64,000 nucleotides of DNA from Caenispirillum bisanense. Its GTDB lineage: Bacteria > Pseudomonadota > Alphaproteobacteria > Rhodospirillales > Rhodospirillaceae. The position numbers and the translations under genes were made by a program. This document shows, one piece after another, positions 46,329 to 55,962 of the stretch. The DNA lies in the NCBI RefSeq assembly GCF_039523075.1, contig NZ_BAAAEP010000011.1, positions 1-64,000 on the forward strand, given 5' to 3'. Numbering within the stretch: the stretch's first letter is position 1; every line of letters begins with the position of its first letter. The notes below the pieces were generated by a model. The model was not told the DNA's origin and ran no database searches. It saw nothing but the letters and a program-made list of their open reading frames with translations.

Positions 46329-46850
46329 TTACGCGGCTTCGCTCTTGTCGGCATAGGCCTTGAAGACGCGGGCAAGCTGGCCGGCAGGCGCCTGAGTGAC
46401 GCCGGCGATACGGGTCGCCGGGGTCTGGATCATGGCGATCAGCGAGGCACGCAGTTCGTCCAGCGACGGCAGGGTGGCCAGGGCCTTGACGCCTTCGACG
46501 CCCAGAACCTTGCCATCACCCATGGAACCGCCGAGGATGATCAGCTTGTCGTTGGTCTTCGCGAATTCCGCGGTGGCCTTGGCAGCCGCCACCGGATCGT
46601 CGGCGAAGCAAATCGCCGTCGGGCCGGTGAACAGGTCGGCAAGACCCGCGAACTTCGTGTCGGCAAGGGCGAGGCGCGTGAGGCGGTTCTTCGTAACCTT
46701 GAAGCCGGCGCCAGCCTCACGGACCTTGCTACGGAGAGCCTCCACTTCCTTGACCGTCAGACCCTTGTACTGGGTGACGACCACGGAGGACTTTTCCGTG
46801 AACAGGGCGTGCAGCTCGGCAACCAGCTCCTGCTTTTCGGTACGGTTCAC
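46329..46850 (-). CDS. rplJ: 50S ribosomal protein L10 (uL10)
   Basis: 173 residues, GTG start at 46850 preceded by GGAGACGGAA. MNRTEKQELVAELHALF and VVTQYKGLTVKEVEALRSKV are conserved; the C-terminal helix binds L12 dimers. L10 usually autoregulates translation from the leader upstream. Confidence 0.97.
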   Translation of the reverse strand: MNRTEKQELVAELHALFTEKSSVVVTQYKGLTVKEVEALRSKVREAGAGFKVTKNRLTRLALADTKFAGLADLFTGPTAICFADDPVAAAKATAEFAKTNDKLIILGGSMGDGKVLGVEGVKALATLPSLDELRASLIAMIQTPATRIAGVTQAPAGQLARVFKAYADKSEAA

Positions 46851-47142
46851 TTCCGTCTCCGCTTCTCTGTTCCCGCCGCAGGCCGAAGCCCTTGGCAGGA
46901 GGTTGCGTGTTACCCGCGCGGGCCGAAGCCCGGCGGGCTAACCTGCCCCAGAAGCCCAAGCCGAGATCCTTGCCCTCTCAGGAGGAAGGAATTCGCTTGC
47001 TGCTCCCGTCTATGCAGGAAGGTTGCCCTTTAAGCCCGAAGGCTCCTGCGGTCTCGGACAGGTGTCGGAGCATCTTGCGATGCCCCTGCCCCGCCGGACG
47101 GCCCCCTTGCCAGAAGACCGCCGGCGAAACGGGTGCGGTCGA
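46851..47142 (-). promoter_or_regulatory. rplJ leader (candidate L10 autoregulation region)
   Basis: 292 bases without a gene between rplA and rplJ, where many bacteria carry the L10 leader bound by L10(L12)4. A UUCG-capped stem (CGGGC-loop-GCCCG, 46919-46932) and a stem near 47066-47085 (GGAGCATC...GATGCCCC) are visible. I cannot confirm the kink-turn binding site by eye. Confidence 0.4.
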
Positions 47143-47841
47143 TTAGGCGCCCTGGACGGTGCCCGGATTAACCTTCAGGCCCGGCCCCATGGTGGAGCTG
47201 AGCGCGATCTTCTGAATGTAGGTGCCCTTGGCGCCGGCCGGCTTCGCCTTGGCGATGGCGTCGACGAACGCGCGGGCGTTGTCCAGCAGCTGGGCGGCCG
47301 AGAAGCTGGCCTTGCCGATGCCGGCATGGACGATACCGGCCTTCTCGACGCGGAACTGCACCTGACCGGCCTTGGCGGCGCGGACGGCTTCGGCCACGTT
47401 CGGGGTGACGGTGCCGAGCTTCGGGTTCGGCATCAGGCCACGCGGGCCGAGCACCTTACCGAGACGGCCCACCAGACCCATCATGTCCGGGGTGGCGATG
47501 CAGCGGTCGAAATCGATCTGACCGGCCTGGATCTTGTCGGCCAGGTCGTCGGCGCCGACGATGTCGGCACCCGCGGCCTGCGCCTCGGCGGCCTTGTCGG
47601 CCTTGGCGAACACGGCCACACGCACGGTCTTGCCGGTGCCGTGCGGCAGTTCCACCACGCCGCGGACCATCTGGTCGGCGTGACGCGGGTCGACGCCCAG
47701 GTTCAGGGAGATCTCGATGGTCTCGTCGAACTTGGCGGTGGCGCCGGCCTTGGCCAGCTCGATCGCCTTGTCGAGATCATAGAGGGTGGTGGCGTTGACG
47801 CCCTGGTAGGCGTTCTTCAGACGCTTGCCGATCTTCGCCAT
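47143..47841 (-). CDS. rplA: 50S ribosomal protein L1 (uL1)
   Basis: 232 residues. KFDETIEISLNLGVDPRHAD, GRLGKVLGPRGLMPNPKLGT and VTPNVAEAVRAAKAGQVQFR are diagnostic. It forms the mobile E-site stalk. It is five bases after rplK. Confidence 0.98.
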   Translation of the reverse strand: MAKIGKRLKNAYQGVNATTLYDLDKAIELAKAGATAKFDETIEISLNLGVDPRHADQMVRGVVELPHGTGKTVRVAVFAKADKAAEAQAAGADIVGADDLADKIQAGQIDFDRCIATPDMMGLVGRLGKVLGPRGLMPNPKLGTVTPNVAEAVRAAKAGQVQFRVEKAGIVHAGIGKASFSAAQLLDNARAFVDAIAKAKPAGAKGTYIQKIALSSTMGPGLKVNPGTVQGA

Positions 47842-47846
47842 GTGTC

Positions 47847-48275
47847 TTACTCCACCACTTCCAGGCCCATGGACAGCGCCGAGCCGCGAATCATGGCCGA
47901 GGCCGATTCGACGGTCACGCAGTTCAGGTCCTTCATCTTCGCGTTCGCGATCTCAGCGATCTGCGCCATGGTCACCTTGCCGACCGTGCCCTTGCCGGGG
48001 GTCTGCGAGCCCTTCGGGAGGCCGGCGGCCTTCTTCAGGAAGTAGCTGACCGGCGGGGTCTTGGTGACGAACGAGAAGGTGCGGTCCGAGTAGGCCGTGA
48101 TGACGACCGGAATCGGCATGCCCGGCTCAAGGTTCTGCGTGGCGGCGTTGAACGCCTTGCAGAATTCCATGATGTTCAGGCCGCGCTGACCGAGGGCGGG
48201 GCCCACCGGCGGCGACGGGTTGGCCTTGCCGGCCGGAATCTGCAACTTGATGAAACCGATAATCTTCTTCGCCAT
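47847..48275 (-). CDS. rplK: 50S ribosomal protein L11 (uL11)
   Basis: 142 residues. IKLQIPAGKANPSPPVGPAL with the thiostrepton-region prolines, and KDLNCVTVESASAMIRGSAL near the end, are typical. It leads the rplK-rplA unit after a terminator-like stem. Confidence 0.98.
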   Translation of the reverse strand: MAKKIIGFIKLQIPAGKANPSPPVGPALGQRGLNIMEFCKAFNAATQNLEPGMPIPVVITAYSDRTFSFVTKTPPVSYFLKKAAGLPKGSQTPGKGTVGKVTMAQIAEIANAKMKDLNCVTVESASAMIRGSALSMGLEVVE

Positions 48276-48369
48276 GATGTCCTCTGTGTCACGCCTGCCG
48301 CATAGCGTCGGCAGGACTTTCTAGAGGGTCGTGGTCTGGCTCCCCAGGACTTCGGGGCCACCTCCCACG

Positions 48370-48408
48370 AAAACACCCGCGCCGCCGTCACGCGGACGGC
48401 GGTGCGGG
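48370..48408 (-). terminator. Terminator between nusG and rplK
   Basis: 14-bp stem with one G-U type pair (48376-48389 and 48395-48408), 5-base loop, followed on the minus strand by TGTTTTCG. It lies 15 bases after the nusG stop and separates secE-nusG from rplKA-rplJL, at least partly. Confidence 0.7.
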
Positions 48409-48423
48409 GAACACTGCACCGCG

Positions 48424-48954
48424 TCAGATCTTCTCGACCTGCGCGTATTCCAGTTCGACGGGCGTCGAGCGCCCGAAGATCGAGACCGAAACCTTGAGGC
48501 GGGCCCGTTCCTCGTCCACTTCCTCGACCAGGCCGTTGAAGCTGGCGAAGGGGCCGTCGGAGACGCGCACCTGCTCGCCCACCTCGAAGGTGACCGACGG
48601 CTTCGGCCGGTCGATGCCTTCCTGCACCTGCTTCATGATCCGCTCGGCCTCGCGCTCGGTGATCGGCGACGGCCGACCCTTGGCGCCCAGGAAGCCGGTG
48701 ACCTTGGCGGTGCCGGTGACGAGGTGGTAGGTCTCGTCGTTCATGTCCATCTTCAGCAGGACGTAGCCCGGGAAGAACTTGCGCTCCGCCTGAACCTTGG
48801 CGCCGCGGCGCACCTCGACGACCTCTTCGGTCGGCACGAGGACCTGCTCGAACTTGTCGGCCATGCCCTTCTGCTCCGCCTGTTCGCGGATCGACTGGGC
48901 GACCTTGTTCTCAAAGCCCGAGTAGACGTGCAGCACGTACCAGCGCGCGGCCAT
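48424..48954 (-). CDS. nusG: Transcription termination/antitermination protein NusG
   Basis: 176 residues: NGN domain (ARWYVLHVYSGFENKVAQSI and FFPGYVLLKMDM) and a C-terminal KOW domain (GEQVRVSDGPFASFNGLVEE). It couples RNA polymerase to Rho or to ribosomal S10. It follows secE by six bases. Confidence 0.98.
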   Translation of the reverse strand: MAARWYVLHVYSGFENKVAQSIREQAEQKGMADKFEQVLVPTEEVVEVRRGAKVQAERKFFPGYVLLKMDMNDETYHLVTGTAKVTGFLGAKGRPSPITEREAERIMKQVQEGIDRPKPSVTFEVGEQVRVSDGPFASFNGLVEEVDEERARLKVSVSIFGRSTPVELEYAQVEKI

Positions 48955-48960
48955 GCGAGA

Positions 48961-49158
48961 TTATCCTCCAAGCCCGAAGATCGCCTGCACGCCCCAGGCG
49001 AGCAGCTGATCCACGATCAGGAAGAACAGCGCAGCCAGCGTCACCATGATGAAGACCATGACCGTGGAGAGGGTGGTCTCCTTGCGCGACGGCCAGGTGA
49101 CCTTGCTCAACTCGGTACGGACCTGTCGGACGAACTGGCCCGGGGTGGTCTTAGCCAT
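48961..49158 (-). CDS. secE: Preprotein translocase subunit SecE
   Basis: 65 residues: the short single-helix form. VRTELSKVTWPSRKETTLST precedes one membrane helix (VMVFIMVTLAALFFLIVDQL). It lies between tRNA-Trp and nusG, the common bacterial order. Confidence 0.97.
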   Translation of the reverse strand: MAKTTPGQFVRQVRTELSKVTWPSRKETTLSTVMVFIMVTLAALFFLIVDQLLAWGVQAIFGLGG

Positions 49159-49279
49159 GCTGTTCCACGTCCAAATTCTAAAGCCGGATCGGAGGCCGAC
49201 CCGGCGAAACCCTGCGGTCAGGGGACCCGACGCGCGCTATGTCCGGTAAGGAAGCCGCGCTCGCCAACCCGGGGAGGGC

Positions 49280-49355
49280 TGGCAGGGGTGGCAGGGATCG
49301 AACCCGCAACCCCCGGTTTTGGAGACCGGTGCTCTACCAATTGAGCTACACCCCT
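49280..49355 (-). tRNA. trnW: tRNA-Trp (CCA anticodon)
   Basis: 76 bases including an encoded 3' CCA. Acceptor arms AGGGGTG/CACCCCT, D-arm GCTC...GAGC, anticodon loop CTCCAAA with anticodon CCA, and T-loop TTCGATC are all present. It lies between tuf copy 2 and secE. Confidence 0.97.
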
Positions 49356-49424
49356 AGGGCCCCTTCGGTCAGCGCCGAGGCACTGACCAGCGGATCGGTG
49401 GGCCGAAGCTCACCGGAGCCGGAC

Positions 49425-49453
49425 GATATATACGGATCGCCCCGGCTTGACAA
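49425..49453 (-). promoter_or_regulatory. Promoter of tRNA-Trp-secE-nusG
   Basis: On the minus strand TTGTCA (49448-49453), a 17-base spacer and TATATC (49425-49430), about 60 bases upstream of the mature tRNA 5' end. Confidence 0.6.
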
Positions 49454-49498
49454 GTCCCAATCGCGCGGAGCCGGCAGGCCCCGCGCGACCGGAGCAGA

Positions 49499-50689
<1,191 letters not shown>

Positions 50690-50755
50690 CTTCCAACCCG
50701 TGTCGTGGTGGTGCGTCCGAAAGGTCGATATGCTGGTATGCTGGGAATTTTAAGC

Positions 50756-50829
50756 TGGAGCGGGTGACGGGAATCGAACCCGCACAACCAGCTTGGAAGG
50801 CTGGGGCTCTACCATTGAGCTACACCCGC
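50756..50829 (-). tRNA. trnG: tRNA-Gly (TCC anticodon)
   Basis: 74 bases including an encoded CCA. Acceptor arms GCGGGTG/CACCCGC, anticodon loop CTTCCAA with anticodon TCC, T-loop TTCGATT. It is 66 bases upstream of tuf copy 2. Confidence 0.97.
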
Positions 50830-50869
50830 AAGCCCCGCTGTCTCCGACGCCGCCACCGCGGCGGGGAAA

Positions 50870-50955
50870 TGGTGGAGGGGGTAGGATTCGAACCTACGTA
50901 GGCTGCTGCCGCCAGATTTACAGTCTGGTGCCTTTAACCACTCGGCCACCCCTCC
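50870..50955 (-). tRNA. trnY: tRNA-Tyr (GTA anticodon)
   Basis: 86 bases including an encoded CCA, class II with a long variable arm. Acceptor arms GGAGGGG/CCCCTCC, anticodon loop CTGTAAA with anticodon GTA, T-loop TTCGAAT. First gene of the tRNA-Tyr/tRNA-Gly/tuf unit. Confidence 0.97.
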
Positions 50956-50996
50956 ATCGTCCGCCGTGCGCCGGGCGCCGTGACAACGGAGGCCTT

Positions 50997-51025
50997 GAAC
51001 TATTGGATCGGGCCTGCCTTGTCAA
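50997..51025 (-). promoter_or_regulatory. Promoter of the tRNA-Tyr/tRNA-Gly/tuf unit
   Basis: On the minus strand a perfect TTGACA (51020-51025), a 17-base spacer and TAGTTC (50997-51002), about 35 bases upstream of the mature tRNA-Tyr. A T-rich run lies directly upstream of the -35. Confidence 0.65.
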
Positions 51026-51028
51026 CGA

Positions 51029-51060
51029 GAAAAAAAGCGTTTAGCCAACAAACCGTTGGC
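51029..51060 (-). terminator. Hairpin and T-tract upstream of the tRNA promoter
   Basis: GCCAAC/GTTGGC (51044-51060) is followed on the minus strand by TAAACGC and seven T. It would stop leftward transcription coming antisense out of rlmB before it enters the tRNA unit; the T-run may instead act as an UP-like element for the promoter. Confidence 0.35.
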
Positions 51061-51107
51061 CGCCTCTTTCACGGCCCGTCATCCCGCCTGCGAGAAAAGG
51101 ACACCCC

Positions 51108-51944
51108 ATGCCCCAGCGCCCCGGCAAGCCGCCGCACAAAGGCCCCCGCAAGGAGGGCAAGCCGGCCCACAAGGCCGCCGCTGCCCGCGCCCGCCGGGAA
51201 GGCGGCGGCGGCGAAGGCTGGCTCTACGGCCGTCATCCGGTGGAGGCGGCGCTCACCAACCCGGCCCGCGTCATCCGCGAGGTGATGGGCACCGCCGAGG
51301 CGCTGGCCGAGATCCGCCCCTTGCTCGACGAGCGCGACGAGGTGCCGGTGGTGACGCCGGTGGACCGCGCCCGCCTGGACGACCTGCTGCCCGCCGGCGC
51401 CGTCCACCAGGGCCTCGCCCTGAAGGCCGACCCGCTGCCCGCCGCCACCCTCGACGACGTGGTGCGGCTGGGCGAGGCGCAGGGCGATTGCGTCGTGCTG
51501 GCGCTCGATCAGGTCACCGATCCCCACAACGTCGGCGCCATCCTGCGCTCGGCGGCGGCCTTCGGGGCGGTCGCGGTGCTGACCCAGGACCGCCACGCGC
51601 CGGAGGAAACCGCCACCCTCGCCAAGGCCGCCTCCGGCGCCCTGGAGCGGGTGCCGCTGGTGCGGGTCGGCAACCTCAAGCAGGCGCTCGACCGCCTGAA
51701 GGAAGCCGGCTGGTGGACCGCCGGCCTCGCCGCCGACGCGCCGCAGACGCTGGCGGCGGCCAGGCTGGCGGGGCGCATCGTGCTGGTGCTGGGCAGCGAA
51801 GGCACCGGCATGCGTCGGCTGACGCGGGAAGCCTGCGACCACCTCGCCCGCCTGCCCATGACCGGCGCCATGGAAAGCCTGAACGTCAGCAACGCCGCCG
51901 CCGTGGCGCTCTACGAACTGCGGCGCGCGGCGCTGGAGGGCTGA
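51108..51944 (+). CDS. rlmB: 23S rRNA 2'-O-methyltransferase RlmB (TrmH/SpoU family)
   Basis: SAM-dependent guanosine methyltransferase of 278 residues. A basic low-complexity N-terminus is followed by the substrate-binding domain (WLYGRHPVEAALTNPARVI) and the SPOUT knot: VVLALDQVTDPHNVGAILRS, LVLGSEGTGMRRLTREACD and PMTGAMESLNVSNAAAVAL, the three SpoU motifs. The target G2251 is inferred from family. AAAGGA precedes the ATG. Confidence 0.93.
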   Translation: MPQRPGKPPHKGPRKEGKPAHKAAAARARREGGGGEGWLYGRHPVEAALTNPARVIREVMGTAEALAEIRPLLDERDEVPVVTPVDRARLDDLLPAGAVHQGLALKADPLPAATLDDVVRLGEAQGDCVVLALDQVTDPHNVGAILRSAAAFGAVAVLTQDRHAPEETATLAKAASGALERVPLVRVGNLKQALDRLKEAGWWTAGLAADAPQTLAAARLAGRIVLVLGSEGTGMRRLTREACDHLARLPMTGAMESLNVSNAAAVALYELRRAALEG

Positions 51945-51962
51945 GGCGGCGGTCGCCTGCCG

Positions 51963-53720
51963 TCAGGCGGCGATCAGCTCGAACCGGTCCACATCCACCA
52001 GCCCCTTGTCGGTGATCTTCAGGTGGGGGATCACCGGCAGCGGCAGGAAGGCCAGTTGCAGGAACGGCTCCGGCAGCGGACAGCCCATGGCGCGGACGGC
52101 GGCGCGCAGGTGTTCCAGCCGCTCGCGCACCCGCTCGAAGGGGTCGAGGCTCATCAGACCGGCCATGGGCAGCGGCAGGTCGGCCAGCACCCGGCCGTCC
52201 TGCACGGCGACGAAGCCGCCGCCCAGCTCGATCAGCCGGTTGACCGCCACCGCCATGTCGGCATCGCAGGCGCCGACGACGCAGACGTTGTGGCTGTCGT
52301 GCCCCACCGACGACGCCAGCGCCCCGGAGCGGAAGCCGAAGCCCTTCACGAAGCCGCGGCCGATGTTGGTGTTGACCCCGTGGCGGGCCAGCACGCAGAC
52401 CTTCAGCAGGTCGCGGGCCGGGTCGGCATGGCGCAGGCCGTCGCGGTAGGGCAGCGATTCGCGCAGGTGCTCGGTGACGATGCGGCCGGCGGTGATGCCG
52501 ATGACCGGGCCGGTGGGGCCGCTGGCCGGGGCGGCGAAGGCCGTCGCCGTCACCGGCGCCAGCTTCACGCTGTCCAGCCCGACCGGGTCTGGCGCCCGGC
52601 GGCCGGCGAACAGGTCCGGCGTCACCACCCGCCCGGCCGAGATCACCCCCTGCACGTCGCACGACTCCAGGTCGCCCAGCAGCACGATGTCGGCCCGCTT
52701 GCCGGGCGCGATCAGGCCGCGATCGGAGAGGCCGAAGCCCATGGCCGCCGACCATGTGGCGGCGCGGTAGACATGGGCCAGCGGCGCCCCGCCGGCGATG
52801 GCCTTGCGGATGACGTGATCGAGGTGGCCTTCCTCGGCGATGTCGAGCGGGTTGCGGTCGTCGGTGCAGAAGCCGCAGAAGCTGGAGGTTTCCGCCGTCA
52901 GGGCCGGCAGCAGCGCCTCCACGTCCTTGCTGACGGTGCCCTCGCGGATGAGCAGCTGCATGCCCTTGCGCAGCTTCTCCATGGCCTCGTCGTAGCTAGT
53001 GGTCTCGTGGCAGTTCTTCACGCCGCAGGCAAGGTACGCATTGAGATCATGCCCCGACAGCAGCGGCGCGTGACCGTCGATGTGGCCGCCCTGGAAGGCG
53101 GCCAGCTTCTCCAGCACCTCCGGGTCCTTGTGCAGCACGCCGGGCACATTCATGAACTCGGCCAGCCCGATGACCTTGGGGTGAGGACGGTAAGGCAGCA
53201 GGTCGGCCGCCGTCAGCCGGGCCGCCGCCGTTTCCAGGTCGGTGGCCGGCACGCAGGACGACAACTGCACCCGCAGGTCCAGGGCCGTCGCCTCCGCCGC
53301 CGCGGTGAAATAATCGAGCCCGGTGCGGCCGAGCACGTTGCACATCTCGTGCGGGTCGCAGATGGCGGTGGTGGTGCCGCGCGGCAGGACGCAGCGGTCG
53401 AACTCCAGCGGCGACACCAGCGTCGATTCGCAATGGACGTGGGTGTCGATGAAGCCCGGCACGCAGACCAGATCGCGGCCGTCGATCTCCTGCCGGCCAC
53501 GATAGGAGTCGTAGGTGCCGACGATGCGGTCACCGCAGACGGCGATGTCGCCGCGCGCCACCTCCCCCGTCACCACGTTGAGGAAGCGGGTGTCGCGGAT
53601 GACCAGGTCGGCGTCCTGCCGGCCCAGGGCCTGGTCGATGCAGCGGCCGAGGACGGCGGCGGCGTCAGCGGCGGCGGTCGCGGTCGCGGCGGCAGGGGCG
53701 GGATCGGGGCGCGGCGCCAT
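51963..53720 (-). CDS. ade: Adenine deaminase
   Basis: Amidohydrolase converting adenine to hypoxanthine in purine salvage. 585 residues: an Ala-rich start, metal site PGFIDTHVHCESTLVSP (HxH), CDPHEMCNVLG, HIDGHAPLLSGHDLNAYLAC and CTDDRNPLDIAEEGHLDHVI; the C-terminal domain includes VKGFGFRSGALASSVGHDSH. It converges on rlmB with an 18-base gap. Confidence 0.95.
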   Translation of the reverse strand: MAPRPDPAPAAATATAAADAAAVLGRCIDQALGRQDADLVIRDTRFLNVVTGEVARGDIAVCGDRIVGTYDSYRGRQEIDGRDLVCVPGFIDTHVHCESTLVSPLEFDRCVLPRGTTTAICDPHEMCNVLGRTGLDYFTAAAEATALDLRVQLSSCVPATDLETAAARLTAADLLPYRPHPKVIGLAEFMNVPGVLHKDPEVLEKLAAFQGGHIDGHAPLLSGHDLNAYLACGVKNCHETTSYDEAMEKLRKGMQLLIREGTVSKDVEALLPALTAETSSFCGFCTDDRNPLDIAEEGHLDHVIRKAIAGGAPLAHVYRAATWSAAMGFGLSDRGLIAPGKRADIVLLGDLESCDVQGVISAGRVVTPDLFAGRRAPDPVGLDSVKLAPVTATAFAAPASGPTGPVIGITAGRIVTEHLRESLPYRDGLRHADPARDLLKVCVLARHGVNTNIGRGFVKGFGFRSGALASSVGHDSHNVCVVGACDADMAVAVNRLIELGGGFVAVQDGRVLADLPLPMAGLMSLDPFERVRERLEHLRAAVRAMGCPLPEPFLQLAFLPLPVIPHLKITDKGLVDVDRFELIAA

Positions 53721-53798
53721 GCGGTGCGGTCTCCGGGCGGTGATCGGATCCGCCTAACATGAGGTGCCTGCGGGCGCCGCGAAACCCCGCGCGGCGGC

Positions 53799-54056
53799 TC
53801 AGGCGAACAGGCCGACGATCACCAGCACCGCCACCACCGCCAGCACGGCCATCATGACCATGCGCAGCGGGCCGCTCTTCTGCCCGCCGCCAGGGGCGCC
53901 GAGGCCGGTGGCGGCATCGGTGGCGCGGGTGGTGTTGCCGGTGGTGGTGGAGGGCCGGCCCATGTCGGGGTGCGGCTTGGTTTCCTTGGCGGCGATAGGG
54001 GCGTCGCGCAGCGCCTGCGGATCGCCGGCGGCGGGGTCGTGGGGGCGGTCGGCCAT
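53799..54056 (-). CDS. Small membrane-anchored hypothetical protein
   Basis: 85 residues from ATG 54056, with GGGAGAAG upstream. The first 60 residues are hydrophilic, Thr/Gly/Pro-rich and probably unfolded; the C-terminus is one membrane helix (MVMMAVLAVVAVLVIVGLFA) at the very end, a tail-anchor arrangement. No family recognised. It is divergent from the GGDEF-like gene across 179 bases. Confidence 0.65.
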   Translation of the reverse strand: MADRPHDPAAGDPQALRDAPIAAKETKPHPDMGRPSTTTGNTTRATDAATGLGAPGGGQKSGPLRMVMMAVLAVVAVLVIVGLFA

Positions 54057-54235
54057 GGCGGCTTCTCCCGATGCGGTTGAACAGGGTCTCTGCCCGTTCC
54101 AACGCACCGCGACCGGAGGAGGTGCCCCGGTGCCGCCGCCGAACGGACAACCACCCCCGGAGACGGAGATTTCACCGAAAGTTTTCGCTACAGTGGAAAT
54201 ATCCAGACCGCTTTCCGAACAAGGCAGAGCCACCC

Positions 54236-55110
54236 ATGCTCCAGATCCTCACCGTCGGGACACCCTCACCGGCCCAGCGCCCCGTCGTTCTCGCCCTTGA
54301 GGGGCGGGAGGACGCCCGTCTGTCGTCTGTCGACACCGTCGCGGCGGTGGCGGGGACGGCGGCCGATGTGGTGGTGCTGTGGGGAACGGCGGCCGAGCAG
54401 GCCGAGGCCGCCGCCCGCCTCGGCGCCGGTGCCGGCGCGCCGCCGCCCCCGCCGCCGCCGACGGCCCGGCGGTGCGGCTGGTGGCGGCGCTGGCGGAGGA
54501 CGACGGTGATGCCGCCGTGGCGCTGCTGGCGGCCGGGGTCACCGACGTGCTGCGCCCCGGCCTGACGCCGGCCGAACTGGCGGCGCGCCTGGGGCTGATG
54601 CTGGCGGTGCCGGCGGCGGCGGTGGAGCGGCGGCGCGATGCGGTGCTCGACCCGGTCACCGGCGCCCTGTCGCGGCGCATGTTCCTCACCCGCGCCGCCG
54701 AGGAGGTGGAGCGCGCCCGCCGCTACAGCCACGGCCTCAGCCTGCTGGTGATTGGTGTCGAGGGGCTGGCGGAAAGCTCCGACAACGGCGACGACGCCAT
54801 CCTCGGACGGCTGGCCGCCACCTGCACCGGCGTGCTGCGCGAGCCCGACCTGATCGGCCGCCTGGGCTATGACGAACTGGCGGTGCTGCTGCCCTCCACC
54901 GCCGCCGCCGGGGCGCTGGCGCTGGCCGAGCGGCTGCGGGCGGCCCTGGCCGCCGCCAACGAGGGCGACGGTCCGGCCTGCCTGGTGTGCATCGGCGCCG
55001 CCGAATGCGGCAGCGATTCGGTGGAACGGCTGCTCGGGCGGGCGGAAAAGGCGCTGCTGGCGGCCCGCCGCCAGGGACCGGACCACGTGATGCTGGCGGT
55101 CGGCGGCTGA
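54236..55110 (+). pseudogene. Frameshifted gene: receiver-like plus degenerate GGDEF domain
   Basis: Read across two frames it gives about 290 residues. The first part (VVVLWGTAAEQAEAAARLG... then VTDVLRPGLTPAELAARLG) resembles a response-regulator receiver without its phospho-site. The second is a GGDEF-type domain (DPVTGALSRRMFLTRAAEEV) whose signature is GYDEL, so cyclase activity is doubtful. The frame breaks near CCCCC at 54446-54450; one more C restores it. ATG 54236 is the start. It may be a true pseudogene or a base-calling error. Confidence 0.75.
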
Positions 55111-55142
55111 TCCCGCCGCGCCGGACCGGCCCCAAAAGGAAC

Positions 55143-55176
55143 AAGGCCCCCGCCGCCTTCTGCGGTCGGGGGCCTT
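55143..55176. terminator. Bidirectional terminator between GGDEF-like gene and RlpA-like gene
   Basis: 10-bp perfect stem AAGGCCCCCG/CGGGGGCCTT (55143-55152 and 55167-55176) between two convergent genes. On the minus strand GTTCCTTTTGG follows, so it works best for the RlpA-like gene. Confidence 0.65.
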
Positions 55177-55238
55177 GCGGTTCGTGGGTGGAAGCGGATG
55201 CAGGCGGCGCGCCCTGACGGCGGCTTGCCCGCCTGGCA

Positions 55239-55619
55239 TCACATCTGCGGTTCCACCCGCACCTGGGCCAGTCCGTTGTCGCGCATGGCCAGCATGCGGG
55301 CCGCGCGCTCGGACAGGTCGATGATCCGGTCGCCGTGGAAGGGTCCACGGTCGTTGATGCGCACAACGACCTCGCGGCCGTTCTGCAGGTTGACCACCTT
55401 CGCCTCCGTGCCAAGCGGCAGGGTCGGATGCGCTGCGGTCAGGGCGCCGGGGCGGAACGGTTCGCCGCTCGCCGTGATGCTGCCGGCGAACTCCGACCCG
55501 TACCACGACGCGACACCCACCTCGAAACTCTCTTCCGAATCCTGCGCCACGGCCGGCGAGGCCAGGGCAAGACCCGCCGCGATCAGCGCGGCGACCGGGA
55601 TGCGTGACATCCGGCTCAC
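55239..55619 (-). CDS. RlpA-like septal-ring/double-psi beta-barrel protein
   Basis: 126 residues from GTG 55619 (GGAGG eight bases upstream); ATG 55610 is an alternative. A signal peptide ends at SPAVAQ. The mature part is a single double-psi beta-barrel: GVASWYGSEFAGSITASGEP, HPTLPLGT, VVVRINDRGPFHGDRIIDLS, the RlpA hallmarks including the Asp in NDRGPF. There is no lipobox and no SPOR domain, so it is a short periplasmic form; peptidoglycan hydrolase activity is inferred. A sigma-EcfG-like promoter precedes it. Confidence 0.88.
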   Translation of the reverse strand: MSRMSRIPVAALIAAGLALASPAVAQDSEESFEVGVASWYGSEFAGSITASGEPFRPGALTAAHPTLPLGTEAKVVNLQNGREVVVRINDRGPFHGDRIIDLSERAARMLAMRDNGLAQVRVEPQM

Positions 55620-55654
55620 ACGATGGTCCTCCGTTGTCTGAACGACACGCCACA

Positions 55655-55679
55655 AACGGCGCGAGGATGAGATAGTTCC
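55655..55679 (-). promoter_or_regulatory. Sigma-EcfG (general stress) type promoter
   Basis: On the minus strand GGAAC (55675-55679), exactly 16 bases, then CGTT (55655-55658). This matches the alphaproteobacterial general stress consensus GGAAC-N16/17-CGTT. Transcription would start near 55648, about 30 bases before the RlpA-like start. The rest of the 55620-55962 gap shows no gene and no convincing promoter for the rightward TPP enzyme. Confidence 0.65.
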
Positions 55680-55962
55680 ACAATCGTGGCATCAAAAGGG
55701 CGCTTTGACGGGGGTTGTTGCCGAATTGTCACGGAAATGCCGATCCTTATCATGATCCCCTTCGATGGCAGGTGAGGATTCAGGTTGAGTCTCAGGCACT
55801 TGGACGGCGCGCAAAAAAATCTGCCGGCCGCGCCAGCGGGGCGTGTATTTCTGCCACAGCCGCCCGCCGGCGGTGCGAATCGGTGAGGATCAGGCAACCC
55901 CCGGCGTGCCCCTGCCCGTTCCCCCGTCAGACCGACGGGAACCTTTCAGGACGGGTGCGGCC

